Both the position numbers and the translations under genes were made by a program. A stretch of 45,584 nt of DNA from Candidatus Segatella mututuai (GTDB lineage: Bacteria > Bacteroidota > Bacteroidia > Bacteroidales > Bacteroidaceae): NCBI GenBank assembly GCA_002439605.1, contig DJOI01000085.1, forward strand, positions 1 to 45,584. Direction: 5' to 3'. Below, in pieces: positions 31,849 to 39,502 of the stretch (position 1 is its first letter; every line of letters starts with the position of its first letter). Under the pieces are notes generated by a model. The model was not told where the DNA came from. It worked only from the letters and a program-made list of their open reading frames with translations, and searched no databases.

Positions 31849-33405
31849 ATGGCAATAAAGAAAAGACCTATATCGCCTCGCCAGAAGATGATTAACTTGA
31901 TGTATCTCGTCTTGCTGGCTATGCTGGCATTGAACATCTCGACTGAGGTGCTCAATGGATTCTCCATAGTAGAGGAGAGTCTGAACCGTACCACAGCCAA
32001 CTCTTCTGCCGAAAATGCCGCCTTATATAGTGATTTTTCCAATCAGATGAGACAGAATCCAGCCAAGGTGAAGGCGTGGTTTGAGAAGGCAACCCTGGTC
32101 AAGGAAATGAGCGATTCGCTTTACAACTTTGCCCAGCAGTTGAAGGAAGCCATCGTGCGGGAGGCTGATGGCAAAAATGGGAATGTAAAAAATGTGGAAA
32201 ACAAGGATAATCTGGAAGCTGCAGGCATCGTCATGTTGGCTCCTGGCTCTGGCAAGGGAAAGAAACTCTATGATGCTATCAATCGTTACCGTGAGCGCAT
32301 ATTGACTATGGTGACGGATGAGCATCAGAGGAAGATCATCGCCAGCAATCTTTCTACGGTCGTTCCAAAGAATGCCAAGACATTGGGCAAGAACTGGCAG
32401 GAATATATGTTTGAGAACATGCCTGTGGCGGCAGCCATCACGCTTCTTTCTAAGCTTCAGAGCGATGTGCGCTATGCGGAAGGAGAGGTGCTTCATACTT
32501 TGGTTTCCAATATAGATATGAAGGATATCCGTGTCAACAAACTTGATGCCTTTGTGATTCCAGAGAAGACAACGCTTTATCCAGGTGAGCGTTTCAATGC
32601 CAATATAGTGATGGCTGCAGTAGATACAACTCAGCAACCCGAGATTTATGTCAATGGAGTGAGAGTGAACACGGCTCATGGGCTGTATTCTTTCACGGCA
32701 GGTGGAGTAGGCGACCACCAGTTTGGTGGCTATATATTGATGCGGAATGCCAGAGGTGATGTGCTGCGTCGTAATTTCATTCAGAAATACAGTGTCATCC
32801 CTGCTCCGAATACAGCCACAGTGGCAGCAGATATGATGAATGTTTTGTATGCGGGCTTCCAAAATCCTGTCAGCATCAGTGTGCCAGGTGTTCCTGCCAA
32901 TGCTGTATCGGCATCAATGACCGGCGGTTCCTTTATATCGAAGGGAAACGGGCGCTTCGTGGCTGTGCCTACGGCTGTAGGCAGGGACGTGACGATACAT
33001 GTGACTGCCCGCGACAAAGGTCGGACAAGAACGATGCCTCCTTTCGTTTTTCATGTCAGAAAACTGCCCGATCCAACAGCCTACTTGGCTTTAGGCACCA
33101 ACCGCTTCCGTGGCGGAGCCTTGTCGAAAGCATCCTTGATGGGAGCTACAGGCATCCATGCGGCCATCGACGACGGATTGTTGGATATTCCTTTCCGCGT
33201 GTTGAGTTTTGAGACGGTTTTCTTCGACAATATGGGCAATGCCGTGCCTTTGGCTTCGGCAGGAGCCAATTTCTCGGAGCGTCAGCGTGAGGAGTTCCGC
33301 AGATTGTCGAGAAACCGTCGTTTCTATATCTCTCACATCAAGGCTGTGGGGCCTGATGGAATTACCCGTAACCTCACGGCAGCCATGGAGGTGATAGTGA
33401 GGTAA
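31849..33405 (+). CDS. gldM: GldM, type IX secretion stalk protein
   Basis: 518 residues. One N-terminal transmembrane helix (MINLMYLVLLAMLALNIS) joins the GldL motor; the large periplasmic part is made of a helical D1 domain and several Ig-like domains (FVIPEKTTLYPGERF onwards, and a C-terminal FRVLSFETVFFDN region). GldM dimers transmit motor rotation to the GldK/GldN ring. Length and landmarks are typical. 58 non-coding bases separate it from gldL. Confidence 0.95.
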   Translation: MAIKKRPISPRQKMINLMYLVLLAMLALNISTEVLNGFSIVEESLNRTTANSSAENAALYSDFSNQMRQNPAKVKAWFEKATLVKEMSDSLYNFAQQLKEAIVREADGKNGNVKNVENKDNLEAAGIVMLAPGSGKGKKLYDAINRYRERILTMVTDEHQRKIIASNLSTVVPKNAKTLGKNWQEYMFENMPVAAAITLLSKLQSDVRYAEGEVLHTLVSNIDMKDIRVNKLDAFVIPEKTTLYPGERFNANIVMAAVDTTQQPEIYVNGVRVNTAHGLYSFTAGGVGDHQFGGYILMRNARGDVLRRNFIQKYSVIPAPNTATVAADMMNVLYAGFQNPVSISVPGVPANAVSASMTGGSFISKGNGRFVAVPTAVGRDVTIHVTARDKGRTRTMPPFVFHVRKLPDPTAYLALGTNRFRGGALSKASLMGATGIHAAIDDGLLDIPFRVLSFETVFFDNMGNAVPLASAGANFSERQREEFRRLSRNRRFYISHIKAVGPDGITRNLTAAMEVIVR

Positions 33406-33472
33406 TGAATAGTGGAAAGCGAAGAACGAAGAGTAAAGAATCTTATTGTTTAGAAATATAGATATTATAATG

Positions 33473-34507
33473 AGAAAGATATTTTTGTTATTGATGCTAA
33501 TGGGACTGGCAATCGGTGCGAATGCCCAGCCAGAAGCTCGTAGGCAGGCCCAGCAGAAAGCCAAGCAGCAGTCGAATGCCAACAACATGACGACCCGTGC
33601 CCAGATTATGTTCCCTACATCGGCTACCATGGATGATGATGTGGTATGGAGACGTGATATCTATCGTGAGCTCGACTTGAACGAGGATGCCAATGCTCCT
33701 TTGTATTATCCTGTGGAGCCTGTGGGCGGACAGATGAATCTCTTTACTTATATGTTCAAGTTGATGTTGAGCGGTCGTGTGCGTGCTTATCAGTATCGCC
33801 TGGATGGTCATGAGAGCTTCAACTACGAGGATCGTGTCGTTCCCAAAGCATTCATGGACAATTATCACATCTATTATGAACGCAAAAATGGAGCTTTGAC
33901 TCTCGACGACAGCGACATCCCTTCTCGCGAAGTGAAGTCTTACTATGTGAAGGAGGCCACATACTACGACCAACATACAGCCACCTTTCATACCCAGGTT
34001 ATCGCCTTGTGTCCAATTATGACGCGTGAGGATGATTTTGGCGATGCCGGCACCAAGTATCCGCTCTTCTGGATGAAGTATTCCGACCTGGCTCCTTATC
34101 TCTCCAAGCAGCAGATAATGACGAGCAATCTCAACAATGCCGCCATGATGAGTATAGACGATTATTTTGTCAGGAACCAGTATAAGGGTAAGATATACAA
34201 AACCACCAATATGCTGGGCAAGACCTTGGCTCAGTATTGTCCCACCGACTCTGCTCTGAGCAAGGAGCAGAAGAGAATCGAGGCGGAACTTGCCGCTTTT
34301 GAGAAAAACATCTGGGGCGACCAAGCCAAGAAGGATTCTTTGGACAGCATAGCCAATGCAGACAAAAAGAATGCCAAGGGCGTGAAGAGGAATCGCAGAA
34401 GTAGAACCTCAAGTTCTTCCTCTACTGTCAAAACCCGTCGCCAGCGCAGCACCAGTTCTTCAGGATTCGGTGCAGCCAGGGTTTCTGTTCGTCGTGAGCG
34501 CCATTAG
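33473..34507 (+). CDS. gldN: GldN, type IX secretion ring protein
   Basis: 344 residues from the ATG at 33473 (MRKIFLLLMLMGL), which gives a proper signal peptide ending near ANA. The core (about 45-270) has the GldN landmarks VVWRRDIYRELDL, NLFTYMF, YYVKEATYYDQ and PLFWMKYSDL. GldN and GldK make the periplasmic ring. A long basic Ser/Arg-rich tail (about 300-344: NRRSRTSSSSS, KTRRQRSTSSS) is unusual in size and may bind nucleic acid-like or cell-wall polyanions; its role is unknown. A decayed copy of the GAAGA-rich repeat (see 37600) lies just upstream at 33412-33441. Confidence 0.93.
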   Translation, partial: RKIFLLLMLMGLAIGANAQPEARRQAQQKAKQQSNANNMTTRAQIMFPTSATMDDDVVWRRDIYRELDLNEDANAPLYYPVEPVGGQMNLFTYMFKLMLSGRVRAYQYRLDGHESFNYEDRVVPKAFMDNYHIYYERKNGALTLDDSDIPSREVKSYYVKEATYYDQHTATFHTQVIALCPIMTREDDFGDAGTKYPLFWMKYSDLAPYLSKQQIMTSNLNNAAMMSIDDYFVRNQYKGKIYKTTNMLGKTLAQYCPTDSALSKEQKRIEAELAAFEKNIWGDQAKKDSLDSIANADKKNAKGVKRNRRSRTSSSSSTVKTRRQRSTSSSGFGAARVSVRRERH

Positions 34508-34577
34508 ATGGTTGTTGCCTTTGAGAGAGGTGCAGTCTAAAGAATAATAAGTTTTATTAATAAGTTATATAAAAGGT

Positions 34578-35222
34578 ATGAATATGAAAAAGTTTTTTAC
34601 TCTTATCGTGTTGGTCGTTTTGCTCTCCTTTGCGAATTCAGCCCAGGCCCAGGTTAAGTTTGGTGTAAAGGGCGGTTTGAATGCCAGCAGCTTAAAGCTG
34701 AACCATGATATGTGGGATGCTGATAACAAGGCGGGATTCTTCATAGGCCCGATGGTCAAGGTGACAGTGCCTCTTGCAGGATTGAGCTTTGACGCTGCGG
34801 CTCTTTATGACCAGAAAGAGGCGAAAGTAAAAACGGCCGATGATGTCGTTGGGGGAAGTTATTACTCTACGACAGTTAAGCAGAAGAGTATAGATATTCC
34901 TGTAAATGTTCGCTATGGGATTGGTTTGAGCAGCTTGGCTAATGTGTTTGTGTTTGCAGGTCCTCAGTGGGCTATCAATGTGGGAGATAAAAATTTTCAG
35001 TGGGGAAAATCTACCAGTTATTCTTTGAAAAAGGCAAATATGAGCGTTAATGTCGGAGCTGGAGTTACTTTACTGAAACATTTGCAGGCCTCTGTCAATT
35101 ATAATATAGAATGTAGTAAATCTGGCAGAATGGATACCGGGGCTTCTGACTCTCAGGCCAACCCTATCATCCTGAAGGGGCGAAATAACACTTGGCAGAT
35201 AGCCTTAGGTTACTGGTTTTGA
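34578..35222 (+). CDS. Outer-membrane beta-barrel protein (OMP_b-brl_2 type)
   Basis: 214 residues with a signal peptide (about 1-24, ending AQA) and an eight-stranded-barrel pattern: VKFGVKGGLNASSL at the start, alternating hydrophobic strands and a terminal aromatic motif (WQIALGYWF). Such proteins are common in Bacteroidales (PorT-like). It follows gldN by 70 bases and may belong to the same transcript, but a link to type IX secretion is not proven. A terminator at 35275-35307 ends it. Confidence 0.85.
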   Translation: MNMKKFFTLIVLVVLLSFANSAQAQVKFGVKGGLNASSLKLNHDMWDADNKAGFFIGPMVKVTVPLAGLSFDAAALYDQKEAKVKTADDVVGGSYYSTTVKQKSIDIPVNVRYGIGLSSLANVFVFAGPQWAINVGDKNFQWGKSTSYSLKKANMSVNVGAGVTLLKHLQASVNYNIECSKSGRMDTGASDSQANPIILKGRNNTWQIALGYWF

Positions 35223-35274
35223 TCATTCGTTGGCATGATGGAGGAAAGATAATCTTCCTATTAAAATATATAAA

Positions 35275-35307
35275 AGCAGATACCTGATGTTGGGTAGCTG
35301 CTTTTTT
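35275..35307 (+). terminator. Terminator overlapping the priA promoter region
   Basis: A 10-base stem (35275-35284 with 35293-35302, one mismatch) is followed by a run of T. It ends the preceding gene and overlaps the -33 region of priA. Confidence 0.75.
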
Positions 35308-35312
35308 ATTGT

Positions 35313-35320
35313 TACCTTTG
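35313..35320 (+). promoter_or_regulatory. priA: Promoter -7 box of priA
   Basis: TACCTTTG matches the -7 consensus; GTTG lies 20 bases upstream. The start of transcription would be near 35326, almost at the ATG, so the mRNA may be leaderless. Confidence 0.6.
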
Positions 35321-35324
35321 CAAC

Positions 35325-37601
35325 ATGATGAATTACGTAGATGTCATATTGCCCTTGCCGCTACCAGGAATGTTTACCTATTCCGTCCCCGAAGAGATGG
35401 AGTGCAGTGTCGTCTTTGGCAAACGGGTGCTTGTGCCGTTGGGCAAGAGCAAGAGGTACATTGCCATGGTGGTGAAGGTGCACCAGGAGAAGCCTTGTTT
35501 TGATGTCAAGCCGATAGACCAGGTGCTGGATACCACTCCCACACTTCTCGACCAGCAGTATAGGCTCTGGTCGTGGATATCCAGCTATTACATGGCTCCC
35601 TTGGGCGATGTCTATAATGCCGCCATGCCCGCAGGCATGAAATCTACCGAGAAATTCAAGCCCAGGATGGAGCTGTATGTGGAACTTTCGAGCAAATATC
35701 GCAACGAGGCGTCATTGCATGTGGCTCTCCACATGGTTCAGCGTGCCCAGAAACAGTCTAAGGCACTTGCCACATTTCTCAGTCTTTCCCACTGGGACAG
35801 CCTTGAGGGCGATACGCCGCGCGAAGGTATCGAAAAGGTTACCAAGGAAGAGCTGATGAATGAGGCCCATTGCACTTCCGCCATTGTCAAGTCGCTCATC
35901 GACCGGGAAATCCTCTTTACTTACGAGGAGGTTGTGGGGCGCCTGAATACCTCTGGCGAAAGCCACTTCGAGCAAATAAAATCTCTCTCCGTAGCCCAAC
36001 AGGACGCTTATAACCAGATACTCCTTCAGATGATGAAGAAGGATGTGGTGCTTCTTCATGGAGTAACTTCGAGTGGCAAGACCGAGGTGTACATCCACCT
36101 CATCAAGCAGGCTATCGACAACCACAAGCAGGTGCTTTATCTCCTGCCCGAGATAGCTCTTACCGTACAGATTATGGAGCGCCTGCACAAGGTGTTCGGC
36201 GACCGTCTTGGCATCTATCATTCCAAGTATAGCGATGCCGAGCGCGTGGAGATATGGAAGAAGCAGATGTCGGGGCATCCATACGATGTCATCCTTGGGG
36301 CGAGAAGCGCCGTTTTTCTTCCTTTTCAGAACTTAGGACTGGTCATCATCGACGAGGAGCATGAGACCTCCTTTAAGCAGCAAGACCCTGCGCCGCGCTA
36401 TCATGCCCGGAGCGCCGCCATCGTTCTGGCGAGGATGTACCCTGGTGCAAAGGTGCTTTTGGGCACGGCCACTCCTTCTTTGGAGAGTTATTACAATGCG
36501 CAGGAAGGCAAGTACGGGCTGGTGGAACTCAAGACCCGATACAAAGATATGCAGTTGCCTGAGATTCAGGTTGTAGATGTCAAGGACTTGCGCCACCGAA
36601 AGATGATGAGCGGCCCGTTTTCGCCTCAGTTGCTCGTTGCCGTGAGAGCGGCCTTGCAGCGTGGCGAACAAGCCATCCTCTTCCAGAATCGCCGAGGGTT
36701 TGCTCCGATGATAGAGTGCAAGGTGTGCGGATGGGTGCCTAAGTGCAAGAATTGCGACGTCTCCCTTACGCTTCATAAGAACATCAACCTTCTCACTTGC
36801 CATTATTGTGGTTATACCTATCCTGTGCCTACGGAATGTCCTAATTGCGGCAGCACGGAGCTGATGGGGCGAGGCTTCGGCACGGAGAAGATAGAAGACC
36901 AAATAGCAGAGATCTTCCCTGAGGCACGTATTGCAAGGATGGACCTCGATACTACTCGCACCCGCAATGCTTACGAGCGACTGATAACGGATTTCTCTTC
37001 AGGAAAGACAAACCTTTTGATAGGCACGCAGATGATTTCCAAGGGATTGGATTTCGACAAGGTGAGCGTGGTGGGCATCTTGAATGCCGACTCGATGCTC
37101 AACTATCCCGATTTCCGCGCCTATGAGCATGCTTTTATGATGATGTCGCAGGTGAGTGGACGAGCTGGGCGCAAGGGCAAGCGTGGCTTGGTGATTCTAC
37201 AGACCAAGAATCCTGCGTTGCCTGTCATCTCGCAGGTGGTCCGCAACGATTATACGGGTTTCTACCAAGACTTGCTGGAGGAACGACGTACTTTCCATTA
37301 CCCGCCTTTCTACCATCTTGTCTATGTCTTTCTGAAGCATAAGCACGAGCAGGTGTGCCATCAGGCGAGTATGGAGTTGGGACAGACGCTGCGTTCGTGG
37401 TTTGGTGGTAGGGTTCTTGGTCCCGACAAGCCTGCCGTGGCAAGAGTGAAGACGATGAACATTCGCAAGATAGTTGTCAAACTCGAGAATGGCATAGACC
37501 AGGCAAAGGTGAGAGAGTATCTGGCTTATGCCCAGGAACGAATGCTCAAGAACCCGAGATATGGGGCATTGCAGATTTACTATGACGTAGACCCGTTGTA
37601 A
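35325..37601 (+). CDS. priA: Primosomal protein N' (PriA replication restart helicase)
   Basis: 758 residues. PriA reloads the replication machinery at stalled forks. Visible: N-terminal 3'-DNA-end-binding domain, helicase Walker A (GVTSSGKTEVYIHL, about 245-258), DEEH box (IIDEEHETSFKQ), zinc-binding Cys cluster (CKVCGWVPKCKNC and CHYCG...CPNCG) and late helicase motifs (GTQMISKGLDFD and QVSGRAGRKGKRG). All are intact. Two adjacent ATGs (35325, 35328) are possible starts. It is convergent with the porin gene at 37777, separated by a bidirectional terminator. Confidence 0.97.
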   Translation: MMNYVDVILPLPLPGMFTYSVPEEMECSVVFGKRVLVPLGKSKRYIAMVVKVHQEKPCFDVKPIDQVLDTTPTLLDQQYRLWSWISSYYMAPLGDVYNAAMPAGMKSTEKFKPRMELYVELSSKYRNEASLHVALHMVQRAQKQSKALATFLSLSHWDSLEGDTPREGIEKVTKEELMNEAHCTSAIVKSLIDREILFTYEEVVGRLNTSGESHFEQIKSLSVAQQDAYNQILLQMMKKDVVLLHGVTSSGKTEVYIHLIKQAIDNHKQVLYLLPEIALTVQIMERLHKVFGDRLGIYHSKYSDAERVEIWKKQMSGHPYDVILGARSAVFLPFQNLGLVIIDEEHETSFKQQDPAPRYHARSAAIVLARMYPGAKVLLGTATPSLESYYNAQEGKYGLVELKTRYKDMQLPEIQVVDVKDLRHRKMMSGPFSPQLLVAVRAALQRGEQAILFQNRRGFAPMIECKVCGWVPKCKNCDVSLTLHKNINLLTCHYCGYTYPVPTECPNCGSTELMGRGFGTEKIEDQIAEIFPEARIARMDLDTTRTRNAYERLITDFSSGKTNLLIGTQMISKGLDFDKVSVVGILNADSMLNYPDFRAYEHAFMMMSQVSGRAGRKGKRGLVILQTKNPALPVISQVVRNDYTGFYQDLLEERRTFHYPPFYHLVYVFLKHKHEQVCHQASMELGQTLRSWFGGRVLGPDKPAVARVKTMNIRKIVVKLENGIDQAKVREYLAYAQERMLKNPRYGALQIYYDVDPL

Positions 37602-37773
37602 GTGAAGAGTGAAGAACAAAGAGTGAAGAATCCAAATGCGAATTCTTCGCAATACGATAAAAGGCTATCCCTTTCGGTTAGATTGGGATAGCCTTTTATC
37701 GTATTTGTGTAGTTATGTCTTCTAAGAACTAAAGCACTTGAATTCTTCACTCTTTGTTCTTCACTCTTCACTT
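37600..37773. repeat. 32-base perfect inverted repeat around a terminator
   Basis: Bases 37600-37631 and 37742-37773 are exact reverse complements (core GTGAAGAGTGAAGAACAAAG). They start at the priA stop codon and end at the stop of the porin gene. A related, decayed copy occurs at 33412-33441. The GAAGAGTGAAGAA-type sequence is probably a dispersed genomic repeat of this organism. Confidence 0.8.
37651..37705. terminator. Bidirectional terminator between priA and the porin gene
   Basis: A perfect 21-base stem (37651-37671 with 37685-37705) with a 13-base loop and T/A tracts on both sides. It serves both convergent genes and lies inside the larger inverted repeat. Confidence 0.8.
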
Positions 37774-37776
37774 CCT

Positions 37777-39354
37777 TTAGAAGTTGATGTCGAGACCTAC
37801 GGCGAACACGTTGTTGTTGCGGGTATAGTCTGAGCTGTATACGATGCTGTTTGTGCCGAGGTTTACGTTCTGCTCCGTCTTCTTGTGGGAGTAGAAGGTG
37901 TGGAAGTAAGCTACGTTGAGATCCATCTTCTTGTTGAGGTGGTAAACACCACCCACAGCCACAGAGTTGGAGCTTGTTACGAACGACTTGTCGTCCATGT
38001 ATCGCTTGCTGTCCTCCGTCTCCTTTTCTTCCTTGGGCAAGCCATAGTTGGTGCTCTGCCAACCTGTGCTCAGGGTAATCTTCTTGTTGACGTCTACCTC
38101 TACACCGGCGTTGTACTCCAAAGTGCCATGGTCGAGCTTCTTGTTGCGCTTTTTGTAAGAAGTGGCGTTCACATCGTCGAACCAGTGGAAACCTACGTTG
38201 ATGCGAACCGCATCCACAGGGCTATAGCCAGCGCCGAGTGTCAAGTAAGCTGGGATGTCGCCAGCAATCTTCTTGCCATCCTCGTATTCGCCGATGGCTT
38301 CTTCGAGCTTGGTGTCAAACTGAGTCTTCAACTGTCCCATGGCACCTTGAACCATTTGGTTGCCCAAGATGGCGTCTGCGGCTTGTTCGGGTACGCCACC
38401 TGCGATGTAAGCGTTGCGCAGGTTGTCGGCGAGGTTGCCGATGCTTGGAACTTGGTTTACGGATTTGTTCTTCAAGCGCATGCGGGTCTTGAACTCGTAC
38501 TTTGCCGAGAAGTTCCAGCGACCAGTCTTATAGTCGATGCCGACGATAGGGGTGAAGCCGAGCCCCTGCTGGTCGCAGCTCAACTCGATGTTAGCGGCAT
38601 TTTCCTTCGTTGGGTCGAGAACTTGGTAAAGTGGCATGTTGCCCACCTTGATGTTCTCTACATATCCATAATAGTTGCATGATGCGTAAACCGTGCGCAA
38701 GCCGACGAAGGCGCTGAAGTTGTTGCTCACCTTGTAGGCGGCGCCGATGGAGAGACCGTAGTAATATTGGCGACCGTGCATATAGCTCTCATAGCTATAC
38801 TTGCCCTCTGTGCCAAAGCGTTGGTCGGAAGAGAATACGGCTGGCACTCCATATTGGCTTGCCACTCCATCCACGACACCTGCCAGTTGGCATGCGCCCA
38901 ATGCTGTCTCTGCCACGATTTTCTCGAATGAGCCAAGCCCGTCGTCGAAGGTACACTTGCCGCCTCCGCCGGTGAGGGCGAAGTTGGCCTGGAACGACCA
39001 CTTGCCTTTATTGTAAGCATACTGTAGGGAAGGGATGACAGGCGCAAATGCCTTGCCCTTGATATAACGTGGAGTGGTAGGATTGTTTACGTTGTTGGTA
39101 AACAAAGCATAACCGTTCTCGATGCTTCGAGTCTGGTAAGCCAACTGCCAGTTGAGGGACAGGTGGTGGCCTTCACCCATGAATACGACACCTGCGGGGT
39201 TGTAATACACACCGTCGATACCGATGGAAGCCTCACGGCTCATCATTCTGTTGAATGCTACATTTTGATTTGTGTTGGTAAGCAGACCACCTGCGAACGT
39301 AGGTGCTGCACAAGCCATCGCAATGGCGAAACTAACGAGTTTCTGATTCTTCAT
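37777..39354 (-). CDS. FadL/OmpP1-family outer-membrane transporter
   Basis: 525 residues from the ATG at 39354, giving a signal peptide (LVSFAIAMACAAPTFA). The mature protein starts GGLLTNTNQNVAFNRMMSREAS, the FadL/TodX-type N-terminal hatch, followed by long alternating beta strands and a typical C-terminal aromatic (VGLDINF). FadL proteins take up fatty acids or other hydrophobic compounds. The gene has a consensus -7 box and ends at the bidirectional terminator. Substrate unknown. Confidence 0.9.
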   Translation of the reverse strand: MKNQKLVSFAIAMACAAPTFAGGLLTNTNQNVAFNRMMSREASIGIDGVYYNPAGVVFMGEGHHLSLNWQLAYQTRSIENGYALFTNNVNNPTTPRYIKGKAFAPVIPSLQYAYNKGKWSFQANFALTGGGGKCTFDDGLGSFEKIVAETALGACQLAGVVDGVASQYGVPAVFSSDQRFGTEGKYSYESYMHGRQYYYGLSIGAAYKVSNNFSAFVGLRTVYASCNYYGYVENIKVGNMPLYQVLDPTKENAANIELSCDQQGLGFTPIVGIDYKTGRWNFSAKYEFKTRMRLKNKSVNQVPSIGNLADNLRNAYIAGGVPEQAADAILGNQMVQGAMGQLKTQFDTKLEEAIGEYEDGKKIAGDIPAYLTLGAGYSPVDAVRINVGFHWFDDVNATSYKKRNKKLDHGTLEYNAGVEVDVNKKITLSTGWQSTNYGLPKEEKETEDSKRYMDDKSFVTSSNSVAVGGVYHLNKKMDLNVAYFHTFYSHKKTEQNVNLGTNSIVYSSDYTRNNNVFAVGLDINF

Positions 39355-39381
39355 TTTGATAATTTTAAATAAAAACGTCCG

Positions 39382-39389
39382 CAAAGGTA
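39382..39389 (-). promoter_or_regulatory. Promoter -7 box of the FadL-family gene
   Basis: On the minus strand this reads TACCTTTG, a full match to TAnnTTTG, 28 bases before the ATG. No clear -33 box. Confidence 0.6.
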
Positions 39390-39443
39390 ACTATAACGTT
39401 CTATTTCGCTACGGAGGTGCGATGCTATTTAAAATACATTAAC

Positions 39444-39496
39444 TAAAAAAGTCCAATTCGCTGCGCAGATTACAGAAAATGTGCAACAAATTGGAC
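39444..39496 (-). terminator. Terminator of the 7TM-HD gene
   Basis: GTCCAATT (39451-39458) pairs with AATTGGAC (39489-39496), followed on the minus strand by six T. Confidence 0.7.
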
Positions 39497-39502
39497 TGTC
39501 TT

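Noticed and set aside
37885..38682. 265-codon plus-strand frame inside the FadL-family gene
   Set aside because: It is the complement of a conserved porin gene; composition is Val/Leu-rich without motifs.
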